Assembly (NCBI GenBank): GCA_036362985.1
Contig: JAYGXS010000003.1
Coordinates: 75,598,969 to 75,662,968 of the forward strand
Source: Ligula intestinalis
Lineage: Eukaryota; Platyhelminthes; Cestoda; Diphyllobothriidea; Diphyllobothriidae
Direction: 5' to 3'
DNA: 64,000 bases
In this document: positions 13,292 to 23,340 of the stretch, in pieces
How positions within the stretch are numbered: position 1 is the first letter of the stretch
Layout: every line of letters begins with the position of its first letter
The notes under the pieces: model-generated
The model's input: only the letters and a program-made list of their open reading frames with translations
Told to the model about the DNA's origin: nothing
The model's database searches: none
Made by a program: the position numbers and the translations under genes

Positions 13292-13633
13292 CAATGGACA
13301 CGCCGCATAAATCTTCCGCTGTGCTCTTCAAACCATGTCTCCTTAGCCCAAGATGCAATGCGTCTAGCAACAAGCGTTGTTTTTGCGAAGCATGTTCATG
13401 TGGAATTAAGCCAGCTACACGCAGCCGGGTACAAGTGTGCCATTGCCGAGTTCAGTCTTGTTGTCGCAGGTCGCTTTATAACAGGAGCATTTGTGTCTTA
13501 CTTGAGTGACATTGGGTTTTTGGGCCCCGAAGGCAAATTAAGTGATGAGTACAAAGTTGGCCTCTGGCCACAGGTCACTGGTAATAGGACCACTGAAAAT
13601 AATTCTATTTTGGCTGTTTATGGTCTTTGTTAA
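13292..13633 (+). CDS. Possible exon or gene fragment, unrecognised
   Basis: One frame is open across at least 340 bases and reads like protein: NHVSLAQDAMRLATSVVFAK, HVELSQLHAAGYKCAIAEFS, AGRFITGAFVSYLSDIGFLG and so on to a stop at 13631. Residue composition is balanced, unlike the AT-biased chance frames around it. GT dinucleotides near 13572-13582 could serve as a donor site. I recognise no family, and it may be part of an old repeat. An ATG lies at 13358, but no upstream start or acceptor is clear. Confidence 0.22.
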   Translation, partial: QWTRRINLPLCSSNHVSLAQDAMRLATSVVFAKHVHVELSQLHAAGYKCAIAEFSLVVAGRFITGAFVSYLSDIGFLGPEGKLSDEYKVGLWPQVTGNRTTENNSILAVYGLC

Positions 13634-15504
13634 ACGCACCTCTAAACATGTTTGTTCGATCGGAGCTGCCACCTTCCTCACTAGTTTATCTTTACAATAG
13701 AGATTAGCCTTCTGATAGTTGTCAGTCTTATTAAAAATATCCCTGCTGTGTAAGTCTCAAGTGGCTCATATCTTTGTCAAACGAACTCAACACGGTTGAT
13801 GGGCTGCTGAAATTAAACGACTACCCATATTCTTCTTATCTCCTTTTCTGTGCAAATTTTCTTATTTAGAAATTGGTTGGCCTACTTTACTCATTATATA
13901 CTGGTTTACATAAAGGTTGTAGCCCATTCGGTGAAGATTCAGCATACTGTCAACAATTGCTGTTTTCGGCCAACATTTATCATTCATAATTTTCTGTTGT
14001 TGCATATTTTGTCTGCTCATTTTCATCCAAGGTAACAGAAGATATGTTTTGCTGAAAAAAAGAAAATTATATCTCGAAATAAAGCACATACCTCTCACCT
14101 ACGCTAGTTCATCAGCACTGGCGTTGAGTCGTCTTGAATTTTCTATCTTGTCCGAAACCTACATGAGATTTTGCAGTAACTTCGTGGGCACAGAGTTTCT
14201 GGGGTTCGGGCCAAATGTTGATAGGATTATTTGCGCCAAAATTGCCAAAACATATACTAGGGCTTTGTGCTAGGAGAATTGGCCTAGTCGACGTCACAAG
14301 CTTGAGTATTTTGACGCCCGTGTTGTTGACACGTGCTTCATGGCTCAGTAACCGTTTTTATTTTTAGATGTCGGCTCTGTTAACAATGGATTTTGGATGA
14401 GAATTTGGATCCTCCTTGAGGTGTGCGAAATAGTTTCCCATAAATCTAACGAAATCATATCATGTGCTTCTGAAGAGCTTGCTAAAGTATAAATCTAGTA
14501 GGATTCATATCTATAAAAACGCGTAGCTAATTGACTGATGCGACTCACCGCTGTTTGAACGGGACGTAGAACAATGTCACACACACAGGAGTTTGTTGAT
14601 TTTTTGCTTGCTGGAACTTGTCTTACAACATTTAACTACCTTCAGTTGGACCAGCAGGTCAACAGTCAAAAAGGTGGGAAAAGAATAAATAAGGCTGTGG
14701 GGGAATGAAATGCAAAGAAAACCCTACAGTTCAATTACCGGTTCCAAAGAGGTCCACTATGTGCCCGACGATGGGGTGCACACAGAAATCTACACGAACC
14801 TGATTTTTAGAATAGTAGATTCGCACACCCTCTACCGTGCTCCCTCTTCCCTCATCTTCCTGAACTTGGCAAAAAGACCTGAAAAGGGATCGAGCGATGG
14901 CGCGTCGTGCGCCTACGCCTATGCCTGCCCTCAACCCCACATGATACCTTTTTATGGATTTGTATCACCAATAATGCTTGCCATGCCCTGACATGGGTCC
15001 TTTATGGGTCTAGAGGATAAATAGCGTGCTTCGTTTAGGAGCAACAGTTTAGGCGCAAATTCCGACAATGTCTATTGAGTGCCACACAGTCTTATGGTGC
15101 AGGGATAGTAACCTACTTATGGATTAGTTTAAAATGATGGAGGACTTAAGTTACATCTATCGAACTCGCTGTACCTTCCCTCAGCCGCGCGGGCCTGGTA
15201 TTAAAACAAAATCAAAAAGACCAGATCCAGGATCAAGCGCATGTGGCCATGGCTGCAACGTCCTACTCGGGTCGCACGGAGTAGGAATCCCATAACAGCC
15301 GTGAGTAGCTCGAGCCTGAGCCCGCAAATACATGTGCCATCAACGCCCACCTCCCTCCATGTTCAACATTTATCATGGGAACGCAACCCGAATAACGCCT
15401 GCCATGTCCAAATCGGGTCTTCTTGTCGGTCCAGCGCAACTTCCATGCGGCCCGTTTAGGGGCAACCACACACACATACAGTTTGGCGAGTGCTGCAAGC
15501 AACA
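13634..15504. other. Probable old repeat remains, GC-richer near 14.7-15.5 kb
   Basis: Bases 14.7-15.0 kb and 15.2-15.5 kb share loosely similar text (AATAATGCTTGCCATGCCC and AATAACGCCTGCCATGTCC, then CGTTTAGGAGCAAC and CGTTTAGGGGCAAC), suggesting a diverged direct repeat. No protein is recognisable. Confidence 0.35.
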
Positions 15505-15890
15505 TTTCGAAAGTTGTAAAAGACCGGTATTCACTCGCAAACCAACATTAAGTTGGTTTGCAATACCATCTATCATGCAGTACAATTTCAATTTTTATCA
15601 GTCACGCTAGAGTGCGTAAGATATGATGAGCTTCTGTCTGGCCGCTGCAAAAAAATTGGTTCCATAAAAATTGGCTACTGAAATAGCATGTTTTTTTATC
15701 ATTGATTTTGACTGCTTTTATAAATTTAAATATATTTCTTTGCAAAGTGCGAAAAAATTCGCTCTTTACTTATTTGATAGGAAGTTACGCCTTCTTTAAA
15801 TTTATTCTTTAAAGAAAGGGTTTCCTTTGGTTTTAAAAATTGTAATTTTGAGCTTTTTACGACTTGTGGTATTCATTCATAGCACATCGT
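15505..15890 (+). repeat. Dispersed repeat family copy 3, plus-strand arm of an inverted pair
   Basis: It runs from AAAGACCGGTATTCACTCGC through TCAGTCACGCTAGAGTGC, TATCATTGATTTTGACTGCT, TAGGAAGTTACGCCTTCTTT and TTGGTTTTAAAAATTG to GAGCTTTTTACGAC. It contains a perfect 10-bp hairpin at 15537-15561 (GCAAACCAAC, loop ATTAA, GTTGGTTTGC). Copy 4 faces it across about 100 bases. Confidence 0.65.
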
Positions 15891-15989
15891 ATCCGTCAAT
15901 TTAATAAGACTGCCACTGATATATACAGCATGATCGATGTCTTTTGCGACATTCTTTGGGTGCTATGCAACCACTTCCTCAAACCATAA

Positions 15990-16430
15990 GCAAAAACGTA
16001 TTTCTCCTTAAAGAGGTTGACCAAAGAATTCATCTTGTAAACATTTTATTCAGTTCTAGCAGTCAGTAGGTTAAAAAAGAATTCGGCAATGTAGAAACTT
16101 TTCTAAAATAGAAGACTTAAATTTAAAGAAGGCGTCATTTCAAATCAAATAAGCTCAAGAGATGATTCTTTTGTATATGCCTTCCATAAATATACTTGAA
16201 CTTATAAAGGCAGTGAAAATCAATGATAAAAATGCATATTATTCAAGTAGCAACATTTTGTTGGATCCAATCTTTCGTAGCAGTCAGAAGTAAGCAAATC
16301 ACAGAGCCGGCCTTCAAGCGTGACTGAAAAGAATTGAAATTAGACTGCATGATTAACCGCATTGCAAACCTAGTCATTGTTGGTTTGCAAGTCATAACCG
16401 GTCTTTTGCAAATTGTGGAATATCGCTAGC
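15990..16430 (-). repeat. Dispersed repeat family copy 4, minus-strand arm of an inverted pair
   Basis: Read on the minus strand it begins GCAAAAGACCGGTTATGACT, has the GCAAACC...GGTTTGC hairpin, TCAGTCACGCTTGAAGG, TATCATTGATTTTCACTGCC and GACGCCTTCTTTAAATTTA, matching copy 3 over at least 350 bases. The two form a long inverted repeat. Confidence 0.65.
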
Positions 16431-16439
16431 TTATAAAGA

Positions 16440-16850
16440 GTAGATTCTCTATCTCATGTAATATCAACCAAAATTCTCCAGTGTGTTTTCGATTATACTG
16501 TAGTAATAAGGTATGGTTGTAATAAGGATAACCCTACGGTCTAACATCCATTTATTTCAGTCACGTCAAGGTGCTGTCGTCTGAACAAGCATCTTACTGA
16601 ATGCCTGCAAAAGGCATACTTGGTTAAGAAATGGTGCTACGTAATTCGAATGCATTTATCTCAGTGACTTTCGCTCTTCTTATAAATGCAAATACAATCC
16701 TCAGAAAAAAATGCACACAATTATTCTTTCTTATAATAGTTTAATAGAAAATTGCGCGTTCTTATGCTATAAGAAAGGGTATCTTCCGAGTTAAAAAAAT
16801 AATTCTAGTCAGGAGCTTTTTATGAGCGTTCGATAAGTGCATCCAAAAAC
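16440..16850 (+). repeat. Dispersed repeat family copy 5
   Basis: It shows CTCATGTAATATCAACCAAA, then GTTTTCGATTATACTG, TTTCAGTCACGTCAAGGTGC, CTTCTTATAAATGCAAATAC, ATAGAAAATTGCGCGTTCTT and AGGAGCTTTTTATGAG in family order. It follows copy 4 directly. Confidence 0.6.
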
Positions 16851-16989
16851 CTACGTACCTGCCCACTTATTATTGCTGCTTATAAATTACACAATATAGC
16901 TCAGAACAACTGGCCGTAGTCCAATATATATATACCTTGTATGGTTTTATAAACAGGACACGGAAACAGGAACCACCCACAATGTGCGT

Positions 16990-17120
16990 GGGTTTGTGCC
17001 AAAGCGTCTGAGTTAGGGGTTAGGTTAAGGTCAGAATTTGGGTTTCGGCCAGGATTGTGTTAACTCTTAAGGTTGGGGTTTGTGTTGACTGCATGGTTTA
17101 TGGTAGGCAAATGGCTGCGA
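16990..17120 (+). repeat. G/T-rich degenerate TTAGGG-like tract
   Basis: The stretch has GAGTTAGGGGTTAGGTTAAGG, then repeated GGGTTT, AAGGTTGGGGTTTG and similar motifs on the plus strand. It resembles a degenerate minisatellite of (G)TTAGGG type. A short complementary scrap (TTAACCCTAACCCC) occurs near 27128. Confidence 0.4.
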
Positions 17121-17745
17121 TTCAGGGGAACGTTTAGTTTTATGGTAGCGTTAAGACACGGAAATATTTAAATTTTCTGAAAATTCTCTCAGGTCCACCT
17201 TTTTTAATTGGGCAAGGCGTTCCTATTCGCGTGTCCTGATAAAGCGGTCGAATGAAACATCCTTACTGCCCAAAGGTCTCCTATTGAGCTAGGGTGGTAA
17301 TTTTGTGTCAGATCAAATTGGGAATTTAGACTATATTGAAAATCTGTTAACTGATCGGATTGCAAACAGTTTCCTTCTGTCGTGTGTTGAAGTGCAATAC
17401 AAAGCTTTGAACCGAAACTCAAAAACAAGGCACCTGCCATAGAATTGAATAATGACAGAGTGATCTACAAACCATTGCATTCGCTTTGCCATGGGACAGT
17501 TTCATCAATGAATTTCGCAACAAATTTCAAGCAATGAATGCGGACTAGCTCTTGGTGGTGCGGTGTCCTGCGTACTTTTGAAAGAGAGGGCAGAACATCT
17601 CGACTGCTGAGGCATACTCCTGTGTGCTATGCACGGATACTTAACGTGGCACTGCCTTTCGTTGTGCGTGTCTATCCCCTCTTACCTCCTCCAGCTCGAT
17701 TCTTTTTGTAATTTCTTTCCAAAATTAAAATTTAGAAAAAGAAGA
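17121..17745. other. Intergenic, nothing recognised
   Basis: Between the G/T-rich tract and the PLE 3' end I see only a short minus-strand frame (17204-17440) with no family resemblance. Confidence 0.4.
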
Positions 17746-17775
17746 AGAGATCACTGGAACAAGAGATTTTTTGTC

Positions 17776-17815
17776 CTGACGTTTTGGATTCCGTAGGGAA
17801 TCCTTTATCCCAGGT
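17776..17815 (-). ncRNA. Hammerhead-ribozyme-like relic downstream of the PLE reading frame
   Basis: About 65 bases past the PLE stop, the minus strand reads CTGGGATAAA, a perfect 7-bp hairpin (GGATTCC, loop CTAC, GGAATCC), then AAAACGTC. This is the layout of a hammerhead: core CTGATGA, helix II, core GAAAC, cleavage GTC. Helix II is intact but both core halves are mutated. PLEs are known to carry hammerhead motifs in their terminal regions, so this position makes sense. It would not be active. Confidence 0.45.
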
Positions 17816-17877
17816 ACTAGTAAAACAGTCTGAGACATGCGCAGATAAGGGTGATACATGCACAGATTGCACGGCAT

Positions 17878-18900
17878 TTATAGTTTGTAGCGGTCACCCG
17901 CATGTGTACTATAATTGTTAGTGCTTCTAGCTTCCGCTTGAGGTCTTAATTGGTGCGGTGATGGCTCATTAATTGTAATAGCGTTCTTGTCCGCGTCGGA
18001 TACTGGTTTGATAACAGCGCCACAATTTTGCCCACTGTCGTCAGAGTTGCTGCTGCGCCCGACCCTTCCCGCGTGACTGATTCTCTTGCTCAGAAAATTT
18101 CTCAGTACACCGTATAGGAACGCCAAATCGTTGCGCTTGTTGATGAACTGGGGGCCTGAGAACCATGACTCGAGCAGCTCGTAGATCACGCGCTTTTCAC
18201 TTCTTGTGAGGATTTCGGCCTTGTCAAACTTGAAAATGTGGCCGGGTCCCGAGGAGTGAGCGGCAACCTGGGAGTTAACGTCCTTCTTCCTCATCGCCGC
18301 TACATGCTTGGCCATTCGCTGCCGCAGTAACTTCCCGGTTTTTCTGACGTAGTTGCTTTGTCCACAACTGCACCAGCTTCGGAAAACGACTATAGCCGTT
18401 TCCTGCCGTGGCAGTGGGTCTTTCGGTCTCATGACCCGGCGCCTGATGGTTGCTTCCGGCCTGTACGCAACTCCAACTCCAAGTTGGGTGAGTAGACAGC
18501 TAACCGCTTCCGATATATTCTTCACGTATGGAGGAGCTCACCAAACGTTTGGACCAGTTGAACGTGGCTTCTTCTCTCGTTTGCGAATGCATTGGTTGGC
18601 AAAATAACGCGGGTAACCATTTCCTCTCAGTACTCGTCGTCGAAGTTAGTCATCAAAGTTTGCAGTCTCTTCACGCATCAACTGATTTCATTAATGTGTG
18701 AACACACTTCACGCAACTCAGGAACCAGACCTCGTAGTCAGTTGCATACCTATAGCTACTCGCAACACGCAGCAAAAATCAATTCTCGGGACAAATAACT
18801 CTTTGAGGACTATTTAATGGTTTGTCGTCACGCAACTGATCGGCGAGGACAGCCATTCCAGCCTGAACCTGGTCTGGATTTGAAGAGACGGTCTTACATC
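17878..18900 (-). pseudogene. Penelope-like retroelement (PLE) relic with GIY-YIG endonuclease end
   Basis: Reading down the minus strand: PDQVQAGMAVLADQLRDD (about 18880-18825) resembles the stretch before PLE reverse transcriptase motif A/B, then SCVKCVHTLM and LRGNGYPRYFANQCIRKRE, the PLE linker. Next come VGVAYRPEATIRRRVMRPKD (the PLE 'KP-S-RPKD' block) and the GIY-YIG region: WCSCGQSNYVRKTGKLLRQR, KHVAAMRKKD, VAAHSSGPGHIFKFD and LLESWFSGPQFINKRND. The frame is open from 18525 to the stop at 17878, giving 215 residues ending THAGDRYKL. YVRKTG replaces the usual YVGETG. A stop at about 18540 and a frameshift near 18640 interrupt the upstream part, and the catalytic palm of the reverse transcriptase is deleted. 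PLEs copy themselves by target-primed reverse transcription; this copy is dead. Confidence 0.85.
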
Positions 18901-19537
18901 AAACACTCAAATAAATGTAGGAAGGACTGCCTGTAAAAGTCCATGGAAATAGATACACGAACAACCGTTTGCCAAACAACAGGCTAGGAGAGCAGCAAGT
19001 GTCAGTGTAGGGAAACGGAGTATTTTAGAGAGAGAGAGTGATACGCTTTATTTTGAAAATATCATTTCAGAATGTTTAGCGAAAACATCCTTCATTCACA
19101 AGGAATAAACTAAGGCACAAAAATTCACAACACTGGAAACTCAAAAGCAATAAATAATCCTAATTGACTGTTATTGTCAATATTGTGGATAAAAAGCCTT
19201 TAAAAATTCGTCAATTTTAGGGCAAATGGGACTGCTTTTAAAAAGGTGCTACATTCATGCAATGATGACCTCATTGTTGTTCCGGCAAACGAAGAGGAAT
19301 GAAAATCGGATTATAATGGGAGAAGCTAGGTCAGTTCATTGAAGTTCATTTTCCTCACCATAATTACAGTTGATTCTTAAGCTCAGTTTCAGAAAAAAAT
19401 TTTTCAAGATCTTCATTTCTTAAAGTTTCAATTATCCGATTCTCTGATAAAAAACGCACAGATGAGTACCAATAAGCAGTTCAGAAATATATGCTGTGAT
19501 CACTGGGACAAGAAATTTAATTGTCTGATGGTAATCT

Positions 19538-19572
19538 CTGATGATTGATCCAAGCCAGAATCCGAAACGTCC
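19538..19572 (+). ncRNA. Second hammerhead-ribozyme-like relic
   Basis: The plus strand has both halves of the hammerhead core intact: CTGATGA (19538-19544) and GAAAC (19564-19568), followed by GTC. The 19-nt spacing between them equals that of the copy near 17.8 kb, and the 3' side of helix II (GAATCC) is the same. The 5' side of helix II (TTGATCC) no longer pairs properly. The motif GATCACTGGGACAAGAAATT (about 19498) just before it is also shared with 17747-17767. No coding part of an element is recognisable beside it. Confidence 0.4.
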
Positions 19573-22500
19573 ATCCAGCGATTGCATCTTCGACTTCTGA
19601 ATTTTAGTCTAGTTTCACAACTCATTGAATAGGTTTTTCTCCTGAAAACAGCCTTCTGACTTTACAATATGGCAGAGCACATTTAGGGAAAGCCTGCGCC
19701 CAACTGAATGAAATAAGTATGCCTATGGTTTAATTCGTAAGTATTCAAGCGTTAGCATTACAATTAAATGCCCTCTACGTTTTTGTTGGCCTTGGATATT
19801 AATCTAGCGCTGTATGCGCCTCCGCAATTCTGTTTCGGCCAATTAACCGCAATAACTGATATTCGCTTTAAAAGAAAAAGATGCTGAAAGCACTCATTTT
19901 TTCCGCGACTGAGGCAGATATAAAGCTTGACTCAGCTGACAAACCCACTCCCATTTTCAAACCAAACACAATATCCGATGGACGAGGGGATATTGTCACA
20001 TGACTGCTGAACTAGACAAGTGTTCTCAAATCATTAACTATATCCATTGCGCAGCCTAAAAGGTAACTGCATCATAAAACATCCCATCGCCGTGATAAGG
20101 AAGCCAAACCTGTGTTCCGTCAGCAACAGGTGTCCTTATGATACTATTTCTCATGTGTTCCAACCTTACGCAGTTCTTTGGGAGTATTGCAAGTTTGTGA
20201 GCTAAATCGAGGACTCCTCTTGGGACAAACAATTACACTTACGCAGCAAACCTCATTAACCCTGCTGAAGGGACGGGAGCGGAATCTTAGGGCATGCAAC
20301 GGTGACCCGCCCCATACTAGCGGCGTAACAAGGCCTAATGATCGACAAGCGCATAGTTTGGTAAGAAAATTTAGCCCCAAAATAGAGCTGTCGCAGTGAA
20401 ATTCTCCTTTCAATGGTTGCTCTTTACAGATACTATATTTTTTTACAATGATAAGTCCGCCAACTACAAGGCTAGGAAACCAAGAGAGCTGCAGCTTAAC
20501 CTGTTTACGCCATTCCGGATGTTTATTCCGAGGGATGCTTTGTTTGAGAACCCAGTAGGTTTTTTGGACTGTACCTTTTGTCAAACAAAATTGAAAGATG
20601 ATTGATTACGATAAAAATAGTCTGAGTCACTTATTTAATTATGCACACGGCAGGCAGGGTGATAATGATGTATTTATTAATTAGAGTGTTTGAGAATGTA
20701 TGGTTGGCCTGTTCTGTTACCGCTTTTACTACAGATGATGGCTTCTCGTAAGAGTCCGAAAGCATGGGTTATTAAAGAAATAAATTTAACGACCATGCAG
20801 CCTTCTTCTCCGCAAATTGTACACGCACGCGGCACACTGTCACCTCAATTCCTGAGAATTTGGCGTTGCACTGAAGTACCACTATCGTCAGAAAAAGAAA
20901 TTTTGAAAATTGAGCGTCTTCATATCACAGCGGAATGAAATGCCCACAACCGAAAAACATTTTTGGCATTAGTTTAATAAATGCGCAGCTTGATATCTTG
21001 CCGAATGCATTTTGAAATCCTCATTTGACAAAGGACATGAGTACAGAAATGGCATTGGAATGTTTTTGTTGTTAAGAATGTATAGCTATAACTACGCGAC
21101 AATTTGACTCAAAAATTAGAACAGCCATATTTAAGGTGCTGCCAATCATTGTCTGTTCACCTCACTGCTGCATTTTCCGTAGAAAATGGGCGTTCTTTTA
21201 CCACAATAAACGATTAAATTATTGTTATGTTAGGGCAGACAAAATATTAAAAATTGAGCTATAAATGTTGTCCGCGTTTCGTAGTTTTCTCCCAGACGAC
21301 TGTTCACACAATCCAAACCTTAGAGATAGCAGGCGTATTCACCCTCCCTCTCTTACGTCGACTTGGTTAAGACCTTGCTTACGCTATAGTCGATTAGTTA
21401 TTCTGCTCATTGGTGCATTGCCTACTGAGTGTCACCGGAACTTGAGAGGAAAGTAAAAGCGGAAAAGAAGTGAAGGATTAGGCATAAGCGTTAGCCTCTC
21501 AGACAAACAGAGGCTGGGGGCTGTAGACGTCTCCTTCCGCTCATTCTCCGATTATTTGATTAAATATCATCAATGACAGCATTGTCGCAATTATTTTGGT
21601 ATTTGGTTTATTCGAATGGTGACCAAATGTTCGCAACATGCGGTCTTGAGAGATTGCGCCGTTTGCCAATTTTTGGGTCACAACGTTGTTGCAGTTGAAA
21701 TTCAGATTAAGTTCAGCTGCCTCCGTATCTACTCTGGTCTTTGGTGCATTTATTACTTAAAAGAAACTGCTTTGTTTTAAATTAGAGGTGGCCTCGTTTG
21801 GTCTTGCTCATTTCTTCTTCAGATAATTGTTCCTGTTAACATAATTTGACCACTTTTACAAGAACTTAAACGTACGTTTTCACTCGCGTTAGGTCTGTAC
21901 ATTGTTGTTCTAGTAAATTTAAGCCATTTAAAGGTTTAATCATAGCATAAAAATCAACTGGAAGAGGCGTGAGTTTAGCTGCAACCCTTATAGTACACAT
22001 CCCCGGTTTCAAGCCAAGTTTTGCCAAGCCTTTATGTTCGTGGGCGTATAATTCTGAAAACCAGTTTCGCTTATCCCTCAAATTGCTTGCTCATTTTAGT
22101 CCTGCATTTGTGTAGATGTTGTTCTCGTCTTGCTGGTCAAATTAAACGTAAAGCCGGAAAGTTGGCCTGCCCATTTTGTTTAAGAAAGACTTTAACCAAT
22201 TTGGGAAGTTGAGTTCCGCGATCTCAAGCTTACTTACTAATATAATGTGTTTGACAATTAAGAAGCCAGCTAAGTGCCTATGGTGCTGTGAGCTTTGGAC
22301 ATGACGTTAACTGCCCGATGACTGGGAATTTACGGAGCAGTACTTATCACATTAAGAAATTGCTAGAGGCACCAGCCTCATTTACAAAAGATACAGCAAA
22401 GCGAAAAACAATCACTTACCTAACTGATTGCTTTGCGAGTACTGCTACAGTATCCAGCAGCAAAATTACAATATTGGAAAGCTGAATTTTCCGATTTTAA

Positions 22501-22799
22501 TAACAATTAGCCCAACATCAATTTGCTTTGTCTCAGCCAACGGTCTAAAAGTCGCGCGGAAAAATGAGTAAAGCGCGAAGTGGAGTTGAACTTCAAAAGT
22601 TAAAAATCACTATCCATCGGACATTTTATATGGAAAGTTTAGGTCTCAGTTTTAAAAAGGAAGCAACCAAAAGTAAGTGTAAGCTTATGATAAAGTTACT
22701 AAATATGTCAAATGAAGGTCAGTTAATTTATTTAGCCAAGAAATACGAAATATTTTAGCGTATATTAAATTTTTGAAGAAAGGAGAGGTGGGTGTGAGA
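19573..22799. other. Intergenic, nothing recognised
   Basis: It includes a 146-codon minus-strand frame (20144-20584) that has no recognisable motif and overlaps plus-strand frames of similar size. I do not consider it a gene. Confidence 0.4.
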
Positions 22800-23020
22800 A
22801 GTGCAGTCTGTTTCATATCCCATTAAATTGCAACCGAAATTCTCAAATGGATTTTCGATTCGAACAAATTATTTAGGCAGGGGTATAATGCCGATTATTT
22901 TAAAGTGAAATTTCAGAATCAGCTGGTCACGTCAGGATGCCGACCTTTAATTAGGTTTTTTTCTGACAGCTTGCAAAAAAAATATTCTGTGAAAATTTTA
23001 TACTTATGTAGTTTCTGAAT
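22800..23020 (+). repeat. Dispersed repeat family copy 6 (5' part)
   Basis: It carries the family head: TTGCAACCGAAATTCTCAAA, GGATTTTCGATTCGAAC, TCAGCTGGTCACGTCAGGAT and CTGACAGCTTGCAAAAAAAA. The 3' half is missing or too diverged to see. Confidence 0.5.
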
Positions 23021-23099
23021 GACCGAACAATTTTGAACCCTTCCAGCGGTTACACATAATTCAAGGTTTCAAAATTACATGCTGCTAACAGTCTACCTA

Positions 23100-23340
23100 A
23101 GGGAAGTCAAATAATTCCCTAGGTTATGAGGAATAGGTCACCTAGTTCTCATACATTTTTCAGTGGATATGGATCATATTGCATATTTTGCAAGATAGCT
23201 AGTAATACAATCATTTTTAAGAATTTTTTTTAAATCAGAAGAGCATTTCGGAATTTTGGTTGACATTTCATGAGATAGGGTATGTGGTTAACATATACTT
23301 TTATGGCATCCAAACTAGACTCCTGATCAACATTTGAGAT
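23100..23340 (-). repeat. Dispersed repeat family copy 7 (head only)
   Basis: On the minus strand CCCTATCTCATGAAATGTCA and CCAAAATTCCGAAATGC match the family head. It lies opposite to copy 6, giving a second inverted pair. Confidence 0.4.

Noticed and set aside
20144..20584. 146-codon minus-strand open frame
   Set aside because: No recognisable motif or domain, and overlapping frames of similar size on the other strand. It fits chance in a moderate-GC patch.
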